This document shows, piece by piece, positions 25,573-34,053 of a stretch of 64,000 nt of DNA. The stretch's first letter is position 1. Every line of letters starts with the position of its first letter. The position numbers and the translations under genes were made by a program. The notes below the pieces were generated by a model. That model was given only the letters and a program-made list of their open reading frames with translations. It did no database searches and was not told the origin of the DNA. The DNA comes from UBA6136 sp044237765. Its GTDB lineage: Bacteria; Pseudomonadota; Gammaproteobacteria; Methylococcales; Methylococcaceae. The stretch is from the NCBI GenBank assembly GCA_044237765.1, contig JBIIEQ010000006.1, positions 1-64,000 on the forward strand, written 5' to 3'.

Positions 25573-26082
25573 TCAGCGGTTAGCCCACCAAAGGCGGAGT
25601 CGCAAACCCAACTCCGAGGTATAGCCCGTCGAAACAGCTCGGATGTTGCCTTCCCGGTCGATCACGAATGTGGCAGGCACCCCTCTCACTCCATAAGCAC
25701 TGGCCTCAAATCCCTCCTGATCCACGAGGGTGGGCACGTCGAACTGTCGACGACTCATGTATTCACTGACCGTAGCCGCATCACCTGACTGCATCGCGAC
25801 GGTGATGATGGGCGTATCGTTGGCAACTGCCATGACGGTGGACTGCATGGCCCGACAAACTCCACACCAGCTGGCCCAGAAATAGACAATAGCCGGCTTG
25901 GGCATAGACTCCAGCCCGGCAAACGACTCGCCCCCCACCATTTCGCCCCGGAGATCCGGCGCCCTTCCCGCGTCAACGACACCCCGGCTTGCAACCAGCT
26001 GAATCACGAGAACCACAGCGACTACCGGCAACCAACCCAACACGGATCTGGCGATTCGCGCCACTCTGGCCATCTCAGGCAA
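25573..26082 (-). CDS. Membrane-tethered thioredoxin-like protein (TlpA/ScsD type)
   Basis: The 169-residue product has one N-terminal transmembrane anchor (~15-32) and a periplasmic thioredoxin fold. The redox pair is in WASWCGVC (Cys73, Cys76), and the cis-Pro loop is GVRGVPATF. The WCGVC centre and overall length resemble ScsD-like protein disulfide oxidoreductases rather than cytochrome-c-maturation DsbE. It may reduce or oxidise Cys pairs in exported proteins; the many paired Cys residues in the secreted proteins of the left island are possible clients, though nothing links them directly. The start overlaps the end of the YgjP-type gene by eight bases. Confidence 0.88.
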   Translation of the reverse strand: MPEMARVARIARSVLGWLPVVAVVLVIQLVASRGVVDAGRAPDLRGEMVGGESFAGLESMPKPAIVYFWASWCGVCRAMQSTVMAVANDTPIITVAMQSGDAATVSEYMSRRQFDVPTLVDQEGFEASAYGVRGVPATFVIDREGNIRAVSTGYTSELGLRLRLWWANR

Positions 26083-26803
26083 ACCGCCTCAACAACTCAC
26101 CGCCCTGCGCCTTCAGCCACCGACGCTCCTGACTCCAGTTGGGCAGATGACGTGACACCAGATCCCAGTAATCGCGTGAGTGATTGCGGTGACGTATATG
26201 ACAAAGCTCATGCACGACCACATATTCCAGAACGGAAGGCGGGGTAAACGCGAGCAGCCAGTTAAGGTTGATATCATTCCGCGGGCCACAGCTTCCCCAT
26301 CGCGTTTGCATGCGCTTGATTCGAATTTCACGCGGCAGAAGACCCAGAACCTGCCCATGATGTTGCGCCAGCCGATGGACCTCGGCCCGCATCCATTGCT
26401 TGACCCAGAGAAATAAGGCGGACCGAATCTGAAGATCCGTCGACAGATCACTGGTCTCCGGCAGAAGAATCTCAAAAGGGCCATCAGACAGTTTTTTTAT
26501 TTTGAGCCGATTTCCTGCGTGCTGACCAACGATCAAGGGCACATTACGCCCTTGAAAAGGCAACATGCTTCCGGATTCCAGCGGCTGCACGGGAGTGGAC
26601 CGGTGATCATTATCAGCCCGCCCTTGAATCTCGGTCAGCTTGCGTTCAGCCCACTCCCGATGCTGATGCAGAAACCCCATCGCCTGCGCTTCGGACACAT
26701 GCGGGGGTACCACCAACTCGATGCCAGCAGGCTTGATCACGAGGCGGACATGCTTTGCCCGTTGACTACGACGAATGGAGACATTCTCCAGACCGCGCTC
26801 CAT
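26075..26803 (-). CDS. YgjP-type zinc metallopeptidase (DUF45)
   Basis: The 242-residue protein has the WGSC motif (residues 169-172) followed by the zinc-binding HELCH (198-202) and RHRNHSRDYW. This is the arrangement of the YgjP/WLM-like family, related to SprT. The N-terminal half is the strand-rich part typical of these proteins, including RRSQRAKHVRLVI. The physiological substrate is unknown. It lies 5 bp after greB and overlaps the thioredoxin-like gene, so it is part of the long lpx-greB operon. Confidence 0.9.
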   Translation of the reverse strand: MERGLENVSIRRSQRAKHVRLVIKPAGIELVVPPHVSEAQAMGFLHQHREWAERKLTEIQGRADNDHRSTPVQPLESGSMLPFQGRNVPLIVGQHAGNRLKIKKLSDGPFEILLPETSDLSTDLQIRSALFLWVKQWMRAEVHRLAQHHGQVLGLLPREIRIKRMQTRWGSCGPRNDINLNWLLAFTPPSVLEYVVVHELCHIRHRNHSRDYWDLVSRHLPNWSQERRWLKAQGGELLRRFA

Positions 26804-26808
26804 CGCAC

Positions 26809-27303
26809 TCAGACCCTGCGAATCGACAACACTTCCAGCTCCTTGTCACCCACAGGCCGCTTCCAGCTCACCACGTCGCCCACCTGAGCATTCATGAGGG
26901 CATTGGCAAGCGGAGAAACCCAGCTGATCCGCCCCTGCGTTGCATCGGCTTCATCCTCCCCTACGATCATGAAATTCAGCCGCTCACCCTCCTTGTCTTC
27001 TGCCTCGACCAGGGCGCCAAAGTGCACCCGATCCAGCGGCTGCGCTTTTGGTTCCACTAGCACCGCCCGCTTCACACGCTCATTGAGGTAGGCAAGCTCA
27101 CGCTCCAGTTCACGCAGGGTCTGTTGGCTGGACAGGTCTTCCTTTCCCACCAAGGCCTGGCGTGCTTCCGCGAGATCCCTGACCTTATCCTCCAGCTGCC
27201 CCAGGCCCCTGGGAGTGACATAATTGATATGCGGACTTTGCGGCCTCAATGGCGCCGCGTTGTCTCCCTGATCATCCAGTTCCCTTACAAAAGCGCGACT
27301 CAT
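26809..27303 (-). CDS. greB: Transcription elongation factor GreB
   Basis: GreB enters the secondary channel of RNA polymerase and stimulates cleavage of backtracked transcripts. The 164-residue protein has the N-terminal coiled coil (INYVTPRGLGQLEDKVRDL onward, with the acidic turn near the tip), RVKRAVLVEPK, and the C-terminal FKBP-like domain (GRISWVSPLANALM, GDVVSW). The extra ~25 residues before the coiled coil separate GreB from GreA. It is 27 bp downstream of lpxB. Confidence 0.95.
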   Translation of the reverse strand: MSRAFVRELDDQGDNAAPLRPQSPHINYVTPRGLGQLEDKVRDLAEARQALVGKEDLSSQQTLRELERELAYLNERVKRAVLVEPKAQPLDRVHFGALVEAEDKEGERLNFMIVGEDEADATQGRISWVSPLANALMNAQVGDVVSWKRPVGDKELEVLSIRRV

Positions 27304-27330
27304 GAATTTTGTTGCCTGAAAAGAAGATTT

Positions 27331-28512
27331 TTAGGACGTTGCCAGCATATCCGCAGCCAGCCGGGCCAGCACTGCCGACCCATTTCGGTCTCCCAGCTTG
27401 TCACGGATCGTCAGCAAAGCCTGGCGCTGACTCTCCGAATAGATACAGTCCTGCAGTATCCGGGCAATTTCACCAGCGATGTTTGCCGTGGTCGCTTCAT
27501 GCTGAATGAACTCACGCACAACCCCTTTTCCGGCCAGAATGTTCGGCAGGCCAATGAAAGGAACCTTGACCAGCAGACGTCCCAGCCAATAGCTGAGAGG
27601 TGACAGACGGTAGACAATCACCATGGGGATGCCCAGCAAGGCAATTTCCAGGGTGGCAGTCCCCGAAACAGTGATGACGGTATCGCAACATTGGAGCGCG
27701 TCGTAATCCTGCCCTCGAATGACCTGAAGATCGAGACCGGCAACCCCGGCCAGTTGCGCGGAGATGGCCGCATCCTCGACCGAAGCAGCCTGGAACAGTA
27801 AAAAGCGGGCTGCTGGAAACTCGAGACTCAACCGCCGGGCCGATTCCAGAATCACCGGCATCAGGCGTTTGATTTCATTGGCGCGACTTCCGGGCAGCAG
27901 GCCGATAACAGGGCGGCTTCCACCATTATTCTGGGCATTGGCCGATGAATCGGTCAGGCCATATTTTTTTAGCGCCTCTGACCGGCTCATGCTTGGCTTT
28001 ACCTTGCCCGCCAACGGATGACCGACATAAGTGGCCGGCACGCCATACGCCTCGTAAAAGGGCAATTCAAAGGGAAATATGACGGCCATATGGTCGATGA
28101 TGCGGCCGTAACTCTTCACCCTTCCCGGCCGCCAGGCCCAGACCTGGGGGCTAACATAGAAGAGCACCTTGACTCCGCAAGCCTTGGCCGCCTTGGCGAG
28201 ACGAAAGTTGAACTCCTTGTAATCCACGCAGATCAGCAGATCGGGCTTGCGCTCACAGGCTGTCTTCTGCATGATTTTCAGAGCCCCCCGGATCTCCCCG
28301 TAATGGCGGGCAATCTCCGCAAGGCCGATGACTCCAATACCCGAGGAATCGAAGCAAAGCTCGATACCCGCCTCCCGCATGGCCGAGCCTCCCATGCCAA
28401 TCCCCTCGACGCCCGGCATGAGCTTCTGGAGTTCCCGAAACAAGGCGGCGGCATGCTGGTCGCCGGAGGCTTCTCCGGCGGATATCATCACCAAAGGGGG
28501 TGACCTAACCAT
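27331..28512 (-). CDS. lpxB: Lipid-A-disaccharide synthase
   Basis: LpxB joins a diacylated sugar monophosphate to its UDP-linked form to make the lipid A disaccharide at the inner face of the membrane. The 393-residue protein has the family start SAGEASGDQHAA, GIGMGGSAM, YVSPQVWAWRPGRV, GLLPGSRANEI and the glycosyltransferase C-terminal domain with VSGTATLEIALLG. Its start overlaps gnnB by eight bases, so translation is probably coupled. Because the upstream genes make a 3-amino sugar donor, this LpxB should accept a fully amide-linked substrate. Confidence 0.97.
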   Translation of the reverse strand: MVRSPPLVMISAGEASGDQHAAALFRELQKLMPGVEGIGMGGSAMREAGIELCFDSSGIGVIGLAEIARHYGEIRGALKIMQKTACERKPDLLICVDYKEFNFRLAKAAKACGVKVLFYVSPQVWAWRPGRVKSYGRIIDHMAVIFPFELPFYEAYGVPATYVGHPLAGKVKPSMSRSEALKKYGLTDSSANAQNNGGSRPVIGLLPGSRANEIKRLMPVILESARRLSLEFPAARFLLFQAASVEDAAISAQLAGVAGLDLQVIRGQDYDALQCCDTVITVSGTATLEIALLGIPMVIVYRLSPLSYWLGRLLVKVPFIGLPNILAGKGVVREFIQHEATTANIAGEIARILQDCIYSESQRQALLTIRDKLGDRNGSAVLARLAADMLATS

Positions 28513-29602
28513 TGAGCGCAGCGCGAATCACCTCGACGATTCGACGAATGTCGGCATCCTGCAACTCCGGGTAGATAGGCAAGGAAAAGCAACGCTTCGA
28601 TACCGACTCGGTGACTGGCAAAGACAGCCCGGCACAGCACTCGGCAAAAACCTTTTGCTGGTGAAGAGGCACGGGGTAATAAACGGCAGAGGAAATTCCC
28701 GCCTTCTGCAGAGCCTCCATGACCGCCTCGCGCTGGTCACAAAGAAGGGTGTACTGATGGTAGACGTGCACTCCCAGGCCATCTTCATGTGGCGTTTGAA
28801 CAGGCAAATCTGCCATCAGCCCGGAATAAGCATGTGCCACCCGGCGACGCTCCCGATTGAACTCGTCGATGTGACGCAGCTTGACTCGAAGAATGGCCGC
28901 TTGCATTTCGTCGAGCCGACTGTTGTAGCCAATCGCGTCATGGTAGTAGCGGACTTCGGAGCCATGGTTACGGAGCATCCGCACCTTGGCAGCCACTTCA
29001 TCCGAGGACGTCGCCACCAGCCCGCCATCACCGTAACAACCGAGATTCTTGCTCGGAAAAAAGCTGTAGCCGGCGCTGATACCGAGGCTGCCCGTCTGAC
29101 TACCATTGACGCTGGCACCAAAGGATTGGGCACAATCCTCAATCAGAAGCAGCCCATGCCGGTTGCACAATTCGGAGATGAGGCCCATGTCGACCGGCTG
29201 TCCAAACAGATGCACCGGCATGACCGCTCGGGTTTTATCCGTAATGGCAGCCTCAATGGCCGCCGGATCGATATTGAATGTCCCGGGATCAATATCGACA
29301 AAGACCGGCGTGGCGCCGACATAACGAATTGCCTCGGCTGTGGCAATGAAGGTAAATGGCGAGGTGATGACTTCATCACCGGGGCCAATACCTGAAGCCA
29401 GCAAGGCAAGATGCAGAGCGTCGGTTCCCGAGGCACAGCCGATCGCATGCTTGACTCCCAGATAAGCAGCCGCTTCCTCCTCGAAGGCCCTGACGTTCGG
29501 ACCCAGAATGAACGCTGTGGTCTCCAAAACCTCAGCCAAACCCCGGTCAATCTCATCCTTCAACCGGTGGTATTGGGTTTTCAAATCAACCATGGGGATC
29601 AT
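28505..29602 (-). CDS. gnnB: UDP-sugar 3-aminotransferase, GnnB-like (DegT/DnrJ/EryC1 family)
   Basis: The 365-residue protein is a PLP-dependent sugar aminotransferase: GCASGTDALHLAL, PVHLFGQPVDM, EDCAQSFGA, and the PLP-binding Lys185 in SFFPSKNLGCYGDGG. DegT-family enzymes act on many keto-sugars. The call GnnB rests on position: it lies between lpxA and lpxB, right after a Gfo/Idh dehydrogenase, as described in Acidithiobacillus ferrooxidans. There GnnA oxidises the 3-OH of UDP-GlcNAc and GnnB transaminates it with glutamate to UDP-GlcNAc3N. An alternative is a WbpE-like enzyme for an O-antigen sugar, but the lpx context makes this less likely. Confidence 0.88.
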   Translation of the reverse strand: MIPMVDLKTQYHRLKDEIDRGLAEVLETTAFILGPNVRAFEEEAAAYLGVKHAIGCASGTDALHLALLASGIGPGDEVITSPFTFIATAEAIRYVGATPVFVDIDPGTFNIDPAAIEAAITDKTRAVMPVHLFGQPVDMGLISELCNRHGLLLIEDCAQSFGASVNGSQTGSLGISAGYSFFPSKNLGCYGDGGLVATSSDEVAAKVRMLRNHGSEVRYYHDAIGYNSRLDEMQAAILRVKLRHIDEFNRERRRVAHAYSGLMADLPVQTPHEDGLGVHVYHQYTLLCDQREAVMEALQKAGISSAVYYPVPLHQQKVFAECCAGLSLPVTESVSKRCFSLPIYPELQDADIRRIVEVIRAALNG

Positions 29603-29627
29603 GCGATGTCCTCTCTCTTCCCTGTGA

Positions 29628-30566
29628 TCAGGCAGTTTTCAGTAAACGGGTGATTTCGGTCGCCGTAGCTAAGGCCCTGCGGCCAGCTATACCGGATACC
29701 AGAGGCTCCCGACCTTCACGGATGCACTCAACAAAATGCCTGATTTCTTCCATCAGCGCATCGCCATTCTCGAACACCGATTCCTCGCTGGTGATTTCCG
29801 GCACTCCGGGGAACATCTCGCGTTCACCCTTTCGATACTGGGCCAACACCCGATTCTGGAAATCGACAGAAATATATCGGTTAGGCATGAACATCCGCAT
29901 CTTGCGCTCGACCTTCAGGCTGGCGCGACTGGCGGTGACATTGGCCACCGAGCCGTTCCGAAAGGTAATGCGCGCATTGGCGATATCCGTGTCGGAGGTC
30001 AGCACGGTCACACCTTTGGCGTCGATGCGCTCCACCTCTGAATCGACAATATCCAGGATGATGTCGATATCGTGGATCATGAGATCCAGCACCACGCTGA
30101 CGTCATTGGCTCGCGGATTGAACGGAGCCAGACGATGCGACTCGATAAAAAGGGGCTTCTCCCGCACCAGATCCAGGCCCAGCAATGCGGCATTGAATCG
30201 CTCCAGATGTCCCACCATCAGGCGGCGGTCTCTCTTTCTTGCAAGATCGATCAGCTCGTCAGCCTCGTCTACCGTCACCGTGATTGGCTTCTCGACGAGA
30301 ACATGAGAGCCGGCATCCAGAAAATCACGGGCCACCTGAAAATGGAGGCTGGTTGGCACTACGATACTGACGGCATCGACCTTGCCGAGCAGCTCTCGAT
30401 AATCCGTGACGGCTTGAGTGCGGTTTTTCTCGGCCACGCCCTGGGCGGCTTCGAGATTGCTGTCCACTACAGCCACCAGATCACAGCCCTCGAGGGCCGC
30501 ATATTTTTCAGCATGAAACTTGCCGAGGTAGCCTGTTCCTACCACTGCACATGTAAGTGCGTTCAA
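29628..30566 (-). CDS. gnnA: UDP-GlcNAc 3-dehydrogenase, GnnA-like (Gfo/Idh/MocA family)
   Basis: The 312-residue protein has the Rossmann start AVVGTGYLGKFHAEKYA, the family motif VEKPITVT near residue 105, GHLERFNAA, and DLMIHDIDIILD in the C-terminal domain, which contributes catalytic residues in this family. It should oxidise C3 of UDP-GlcNAc with NAD+ and hand the unstable 3-keto sugar to the aminotransferase encoded 25 bp downstream. It follows lpxA by 39 bp. Assignment to GnnA is by family plus gene order. Confidence 0.87.
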   Translation of the reverse strand: MNALTCAVVGTGYLGKFHAEKYAALEGCDLVAVVDSNLEAAQGVAEKNRTQAVTDYRELLGKVDAVSIVVPTSLHFQVARDFLDAGSHVLVEKPITVTVDEADELIDLARKRDRRLMVGHLERFNAALLGLDLVREKPLFIESHRLAPFNPRANDVSVVLDLMIHDIDIILDIVDSEVERIDAKGVTVLTSDTDIANARITFRNGSVANVTASRASLKVERKMRMFMPNRYISVDFQNRVLAQYRKGEREMFPGVPEITSEESVFENGDALMEEIRHFVECIREGREPLVSGIAGRRALATATEITRLLKTA

Positions 30567-30605
30567 TGAATGTCTCCTTGCGGCAATCGGCTCAAGAACT
30601 TTCCG

Positions 30606-31388
30606 TCAGTCGTCAGCACGCCCTGCACGGGCCTCGATAAAGCCCAGCAAGCCACCTCGGCGTGAATCGGCCTGCAGCCACTCACGCAGATAATTCACCT
30701 CGGGCGTGTCAGGCAGCGAGTCCAGACTTTGCCTGGCCCTAACCAGGCGAAAGGCGGCCGAGATCGCCTTGAGTCGATCTCCGTCCACGCCGGCACGACG
30801 CATGCCGACCAGATTCAATCGGTAATGTTTACCGGGGCGCCCACCAACCATGGTGAAGGGCAGCACATCCTTGTTGATGCCCGCCAACCCCTGGAGAATG
30901 GCAAAGCTGCCAATCCGGCAGAATTGGTGAACCATGACCCCGCCGCCAAAGAACACCCGGTCGCCGACCTCGGCGTGGCCGCCGAGTGTCGCGCCACTCG
31001 CCAGAATATTGCCATCCCCCATGGAGGAATCGTGACCGAGATGGGTGTTGTTCATAAAATAGTTACCAGAACCCACTCGGGTCGCCTCACCTGCCTTGGT
31101 GGCTCGACTGATGGTCACGCCTTCACGAAAAACATTGTCATCACCAATTTCAAGCCGGGTGATCGTGGCTGGATCGAAGGCTATATCCTGTGGCAATCCA
31201 CCGAGAACCGCCGTAGGGTGAATATGGTTGTTGGAACCGATATGGACATGCGACCGTATGACGACATGGGCCTCGATGACACTGTTATCACCAATCCTGC
31301 TGGGCCCCTCAATCACCGAGAAAGCCCCGACCGACACGTTCTTGCCCAACTCCACATCCGGAGAAATGACAGCGGTGGAATGAATCAT
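30606..31388 (-). CDS. lpxA: UDP-GlcNAc (or UDP-GlcNAc3N) acyltransferase
   Basis: LpxA transfers a 3-hydroxyacyl chain from acyl carrier protein to the 3 position of the UDP sugar, starting lipid A synthesis. The 260-residue protein is a left-handed beta-helix with many hexapeptide repeats (VELGKN, IGDNSV, IGSNNH) and a helical C-terminal part. NNTHLGHDSS gives the catalytic His119, aligned with His125 of E. coli, and VMVHQFCRIG follows. A Gly (167) sits at the position aligned with the acyl-chain ruler Gly173 of E. coli, which would allow a longer (C14-like) chain; this is inference. With gnnAB next door the acceptor is probably the 3-amino sugar, giving an amide. Confidence 0.93.
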   Translation of the reverse strand: MIHSTAVISPDVELGKNVSVGAFSVIEGPSRIGDNSVIEAHVVIRSHVHIGSNNHIHPTAVLGGLPQDIAFDPATITRLEIGDDNVFREGVTISRATKAGEATRVGSGNYFMNNTHLGHDSSMGDGNILASGATLGGHAEVGDRVFFGGGVMVHQFCRIGSFAILQGLAGINKDVLPFTMVGGRPGKHYRLNLVGMRRAGVDGDRLKAISAAFRLVRARQSLDSLPDTPEVNYLREWLQADSRRGGLLGFIEARAGRADD

Positions 31389-31419
31389 GAAATCCGTGGA
31401 TCAACTATGTATGTAAAAA

Positions 31420-32322
31420 CTAACCGCGAGGATGGCAACGGGCATGCAGCTCATTCAACCGTTCCTGCGCCACGTGAGTATAAATCTGCGTGCTGGACAA
31501 GTCGCTATGCCCGAGCAACAACTGCACCACCCGGAGGTCCGCGCCATGATTCAGCAAATGGGTGGCAAATGCATGCCGAAGGGTATGTGGGGATAAAGGC
31601 TTATGGATTCCCGCCAGACCAGCGTAGCGCTTGATAATGCACCAAAACGCCTGCCGCGTCATCGCAGACCCTCTCGAGGTTACGAACAGATCATCGCTTT
31701 GTCGCGCGCCCAGCAGCGCGGCACGAGATGTCCGAGAGTAACGTGCAATCCATTCCTCTGCCAACTCGCCCAGCGGCACCAGACGCTCCTTGCTACCCTT
31801 GCCCACCACTCGGACCACACCCTGACGGAGATTGACCTGTGTCAGTTTCAGCCCGACCAGTTCGCTGACCCTCAGGCCCGTAGCATAGAGCACCTCGAGC
31901 ATCGCTCGATCCCGGCAACCAAGGGTATCATCGACATTGATCGCGTTCAGCAGCGCTTCAACCTCCAGCTCGGTCAGGGTCGCGGGCAAGGGCCGTCCAA
32001 TCCTGGGGGGCTCGACCCTGAGAGTCGGATCATCGAGCAGGCGCCCTTCACGAATCAGATAGCGAAAGAACTTCCGCAAACTCGAAACGAGTCGCGCCAT
32101 GCTGCGACTACTGGCCTGCTGTCGGAACTTTATGGCGAGGTAGGCTTCGATATCGCTCGAGTCGACCTCAAGCAGCCCCCTGTCTCGATGCCTGATCAAC
32201 CAGTCCAGAAAGTGTTGAAGGTCGCTGGCATAAGCCTTCTGGGTATTTTCGCTCAGCCCTTCTTCAACCCAGAGCGCATCGACGAAACGCTGAATGAGTG
32301 GCCTGTCAGACTGAGCCGTCAC
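31420..32322 (-). CDS. xerD: Site-specific tyrosine recombinase XerD
   Basis: XerD with XerC resolves chromosome dimers at dif. I use the GTG at 32322: GGAG lies four bases before it, the product is then 300 residues as usual, and an ATG at 32349 lies further inside ogt. The N-terminal SAM-like domain (LIQRFVDALWVEEGLSENTQKAY, in part) is followed by the catalytic domain with ATGLRVSELVGL (Arg), HTLRHAFATHLL (His, Arg), LLGHSDLSSTQIYTHV (His, then the nucleophilic Tyr). It overlaps ogt by 17 bases and lies 31 bp before lpxA. Confidence 0.95.
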   Translation of the reverse strand: MTAQSDRPLIQRFVDALWVEEGLSENTQKAYASDLQHFLDWLIRHRDRGLLEVDSSDIEAYLAIKFRQQASSRSMARLVSSLRKFFRYLIREGRLLDDPTLRVEPPRIGRPLPATLTELEVEALLNAINVDDTLGCRDRAMLEVLYATGLRVSELVGLKLTQVNLRQGVVRVVGKGSKERLVPLGELAEEWIARYSRTSRAALLGARQSDDLFVTSRGSAMTRQAFWCIIKRYAGLAGIHKPLSPHTLRHAFATHLLNHGADLRVVQLLLGHSDLSSTQIYTHVAQERLNELHARCHPRG

Positions 32323-32815
32323 CAATCTCCCCCGGCAATGAGCCCTCATGCCTCAGTAGCCAACGCTTGATTTCGAGCATGGGACCCTCAGTCTCTCCGC
32401 AGTAGCCACCCATTCCATTTGCAGAGACGACCCGATGACAGGGAATGAGGATGGGGAAGCGATTTGACTTACAGGCCGATGCCACTGCTCGCGGTCCGGT
32501 TTCGAGGCGTTTGGCCAGACTGCCATAAGTGAGTCTACTACCCGCCGGAATCTCCCTTAATGCCTGCCAGATTCGTTGTTGAAATGTCGTCCCCTGAAGT
32601 CTTATAGGCAATACTAGGTCAAATACCGGCTCTTCAAGATAGCGCAGCATCTGCTCTCCGGCCTCCCTGAGCGACCCATCAGCCCATGGGGGCCCTGCCC
32701 CGTCATTCTCCACTGCATGGGCCGGCACCACGTCGATACCCACCAGAATCCCAGCGGAAGCGGAGAGCCGGATTCCTCCAAACGGCGCAGGCACCATGGC
32801 TATTTCTTCCTTCAT
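32306..32815 (-). CDS. ogt: Methylated-DNA-protein-cysteine S-methyltransferase
   Basis: Ogt removes alkyl groups from O6-guanine onto its own Cys and is used once. The 169-residue protein has TTFQQRIWQALREIPAG, LTYGSLAKRL with its DNA-recognition helix, and the active site PCHRVV (Cys126). The segment before it, SACKSNRFPILI, is normal for the family. It has the short N-terminal ribonuclease-H-like domain and no Ada regulator part. It is the first gene after the rpsP-operon terminator and overlaps xerD, so it probably heads the lpx operon. Confidence 0.94.
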   Translation of the reverse strand: MKEEIAMVPAPFGGIRLSASAGILVGIDVVPAHAVENDGAGPPWADGSLREAGEQMLRYLEEPVFDLVLPIRLQGTTFQQRIWQALREIPAGSRLTYGSLAKRLETGPRAVASACKSNRFPILIPCHRVVSANGMGGYCGETEGPMLEIKRWLLRHEGSLPGEIGDGSV

Positions 32816-32856
32816 CAGCCCGGTTCGCGGAGAAATAATCAGGAAGCGCCTAACGG

Positions 32857-32882
32857 AAAAGGGCAGCGATTGCTGCCCTTTT
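32857..32882 (-). terminator. Rho-independent terminator after rplS
   Basis: An 11-bp perfect stem (AAAAGGGCAGC / GCTGCCCTTTT) with a GATT loop. It ends in a T-run on either strand, so it could work in both directions. It lies 45 bp beyond rplS and separates the ribosomal operon from ogt. Confidence 0.9.
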
Positions 32883-32927
32883 GCCGGTACCCATCACTCA
32901 ATGGCGCTCAATCGCGCCAGAAGAGGA

Positions 32928-33275
32928 CTAGATTTTTTCCTTGATACGCGCCGCCTTGCCGGTGAGATCACGCAAATAGTAAAGCTTGGCACGACGCACA
33001 TCCCCGCGGCGTTTCACCTGAATTTCCTGCACCTGTGGGCTGTAGGTCTGGAATACGCGCTCCACGCCTTCACCATGAGAAATTTTTCTGACGGTAAAAG
33101 CAGAGTGGTAACCACGGTTACGCTTCGCGATAACGACCCCTTCGTAAGCCTGCAAACGTTCGCGATTGCCTTCCTTCACCTTGACCTGAACGACAACCGT
33201 ATCGCCAGGGGCAAAAGCGGGTATGGTTTTGCCGCTCATCCATTCATTTTCGAGTTGCTGAATAATGTTTGACAT
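32928..33275 (-). CDS. rplS: 50S ribosomal protein L19
   Basis: The start is ATG 33275 (MSNIIQQLENEWM); the frame extends further upstream but without family similarity. The 115-residue protein shows the L19 pattern: FAPGDTVVVQVKVKEG, RLQAYEGVVIAKRNRG, FTVRKISHGEGVERVF and the end RRGDVRRAKLYYLRDL. L19 lies at the 30S-50S interface. It is last in rpsP-rimM-trmD-rplS. Confidence 0.97.
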   Translation of the reverse strand: MSNIIQQLENEWMSGKTIPAFAPGDTVVVQVKVKEGNRERLQAYEGVVIAKRNRGYHSAFTVRKISHGEGVERVFQTYSPQVQEIQVKRRGDVRRAKLYYLRDLTGKAARIKEKI

Positions 33276-33291
33276 CGTGTTTCTCTTTATC

Positions 33292-34047
33292 TCAATTCTT
33301 TGCTTCGTCGACCAAAATATCATTTACCAACTCGTCGAGCACGGTCTGCTGCTCGGAGTCCAGTGTCATTCCTTCCATCAAGTCAGGCCGCCGCTGGCGA
33401 GTTCGCTGGAGCGATTGCTGCAATCGCCACCGCCTGATCGCTTCATGATTCCCTGACTGCAAGATCTGCGGGACCTCACGACCATCCACCCGCTCCGGAC
33501 GAGTGTAATGAGGGCAGTCCAGCAGGCCTGTCATATGAGAATCCTGCTCGGCGGATTCGGCATGTCCCAGAACCCCGGGGATCAACCTCACCACCGCATC
33601 AAACAGGACCAGAGCGGCCAATTCGCCGCCGCTGAGAACGTAGTCGCCTATCGACCATTCCTCATCGATTTCGGCCTCCACGAGCCGCTCATCCACACCC
33701 TCATAGCGCCCTGCCACAAGAATCAGCCGTGGCAAACTGGCAAACCCGATCACAGCCTGCTGATTCAAAAGGCGCCCTTGCGGACTTAGAAAAACTGTCT
33801 TCGCTGGTAATAGGGAGTCCATTCGTGCCGCCTGAATCGCATCACGCAAAGGCTCAACCTTCATCACCATACCGGGGCCGCCGCCATAGGGACGATCGTC
33901 CACCGTGCGATGCTTATCGGTGGCATAAATTCTGGGATCCCACGTCTTGAGATTTACCAGACCCCGATCTATCGCCCGCCCCGTCACCCCTTCAGCCGTC
34001 CCGGACCGAATTAGCTCAGGAAACAGGGTCACGATATCAAATCGCAT
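33292..34047 (-). CDS. trmD: tRNA (guanine-37-N1)-methyltransferase
   Basis: TrmD methylates G37 of tRNAs reading CNN codons, which prevents frameshifting. The 251-residue SPOUT enzyme has the FDIVTLFPE start, RPYGGGPGMVMKVEP, the knot region LVAGRYEGVDERL with EWSIGDYVLSGGELAA, and HYTRPERVDGREVPQIL. It ends 16 bp before rplS and starts 6 bp after rimM. Confidence 0.97.
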   Translation of the reverse strand: MRFDIVTLFPELIRSGTAEGVTGRAIDRGLVNLKTWDPRIYATDKHRTVDDRPYGGGPGMVMKVEPLRDAIQAARMDSLLPAKTVFLSPQGRLLNQQAVIGFASLPRLILVAGRYEGVDERLVEAEIDEEWSIGDYVLSGGELAALVLFDAVVRLIPGVLGHAESAEQDSHMTGLLDCPHYTRPERVDGREVPQILQSGNHEAIRRWRLQQSLQRTRQRRPDLMEGMTLDSEQQTVLDELVNDILVDEAKN

Positions 34048-34053
34048 CCTGGC

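Noticed and set aside
28328..29395. 355-codon plus-strand open frame
   Set aside because: It lies opposite lpxB and gnnB, whose products show full family motifs. Its translation has no domain and is a shadow of their codon pattern.
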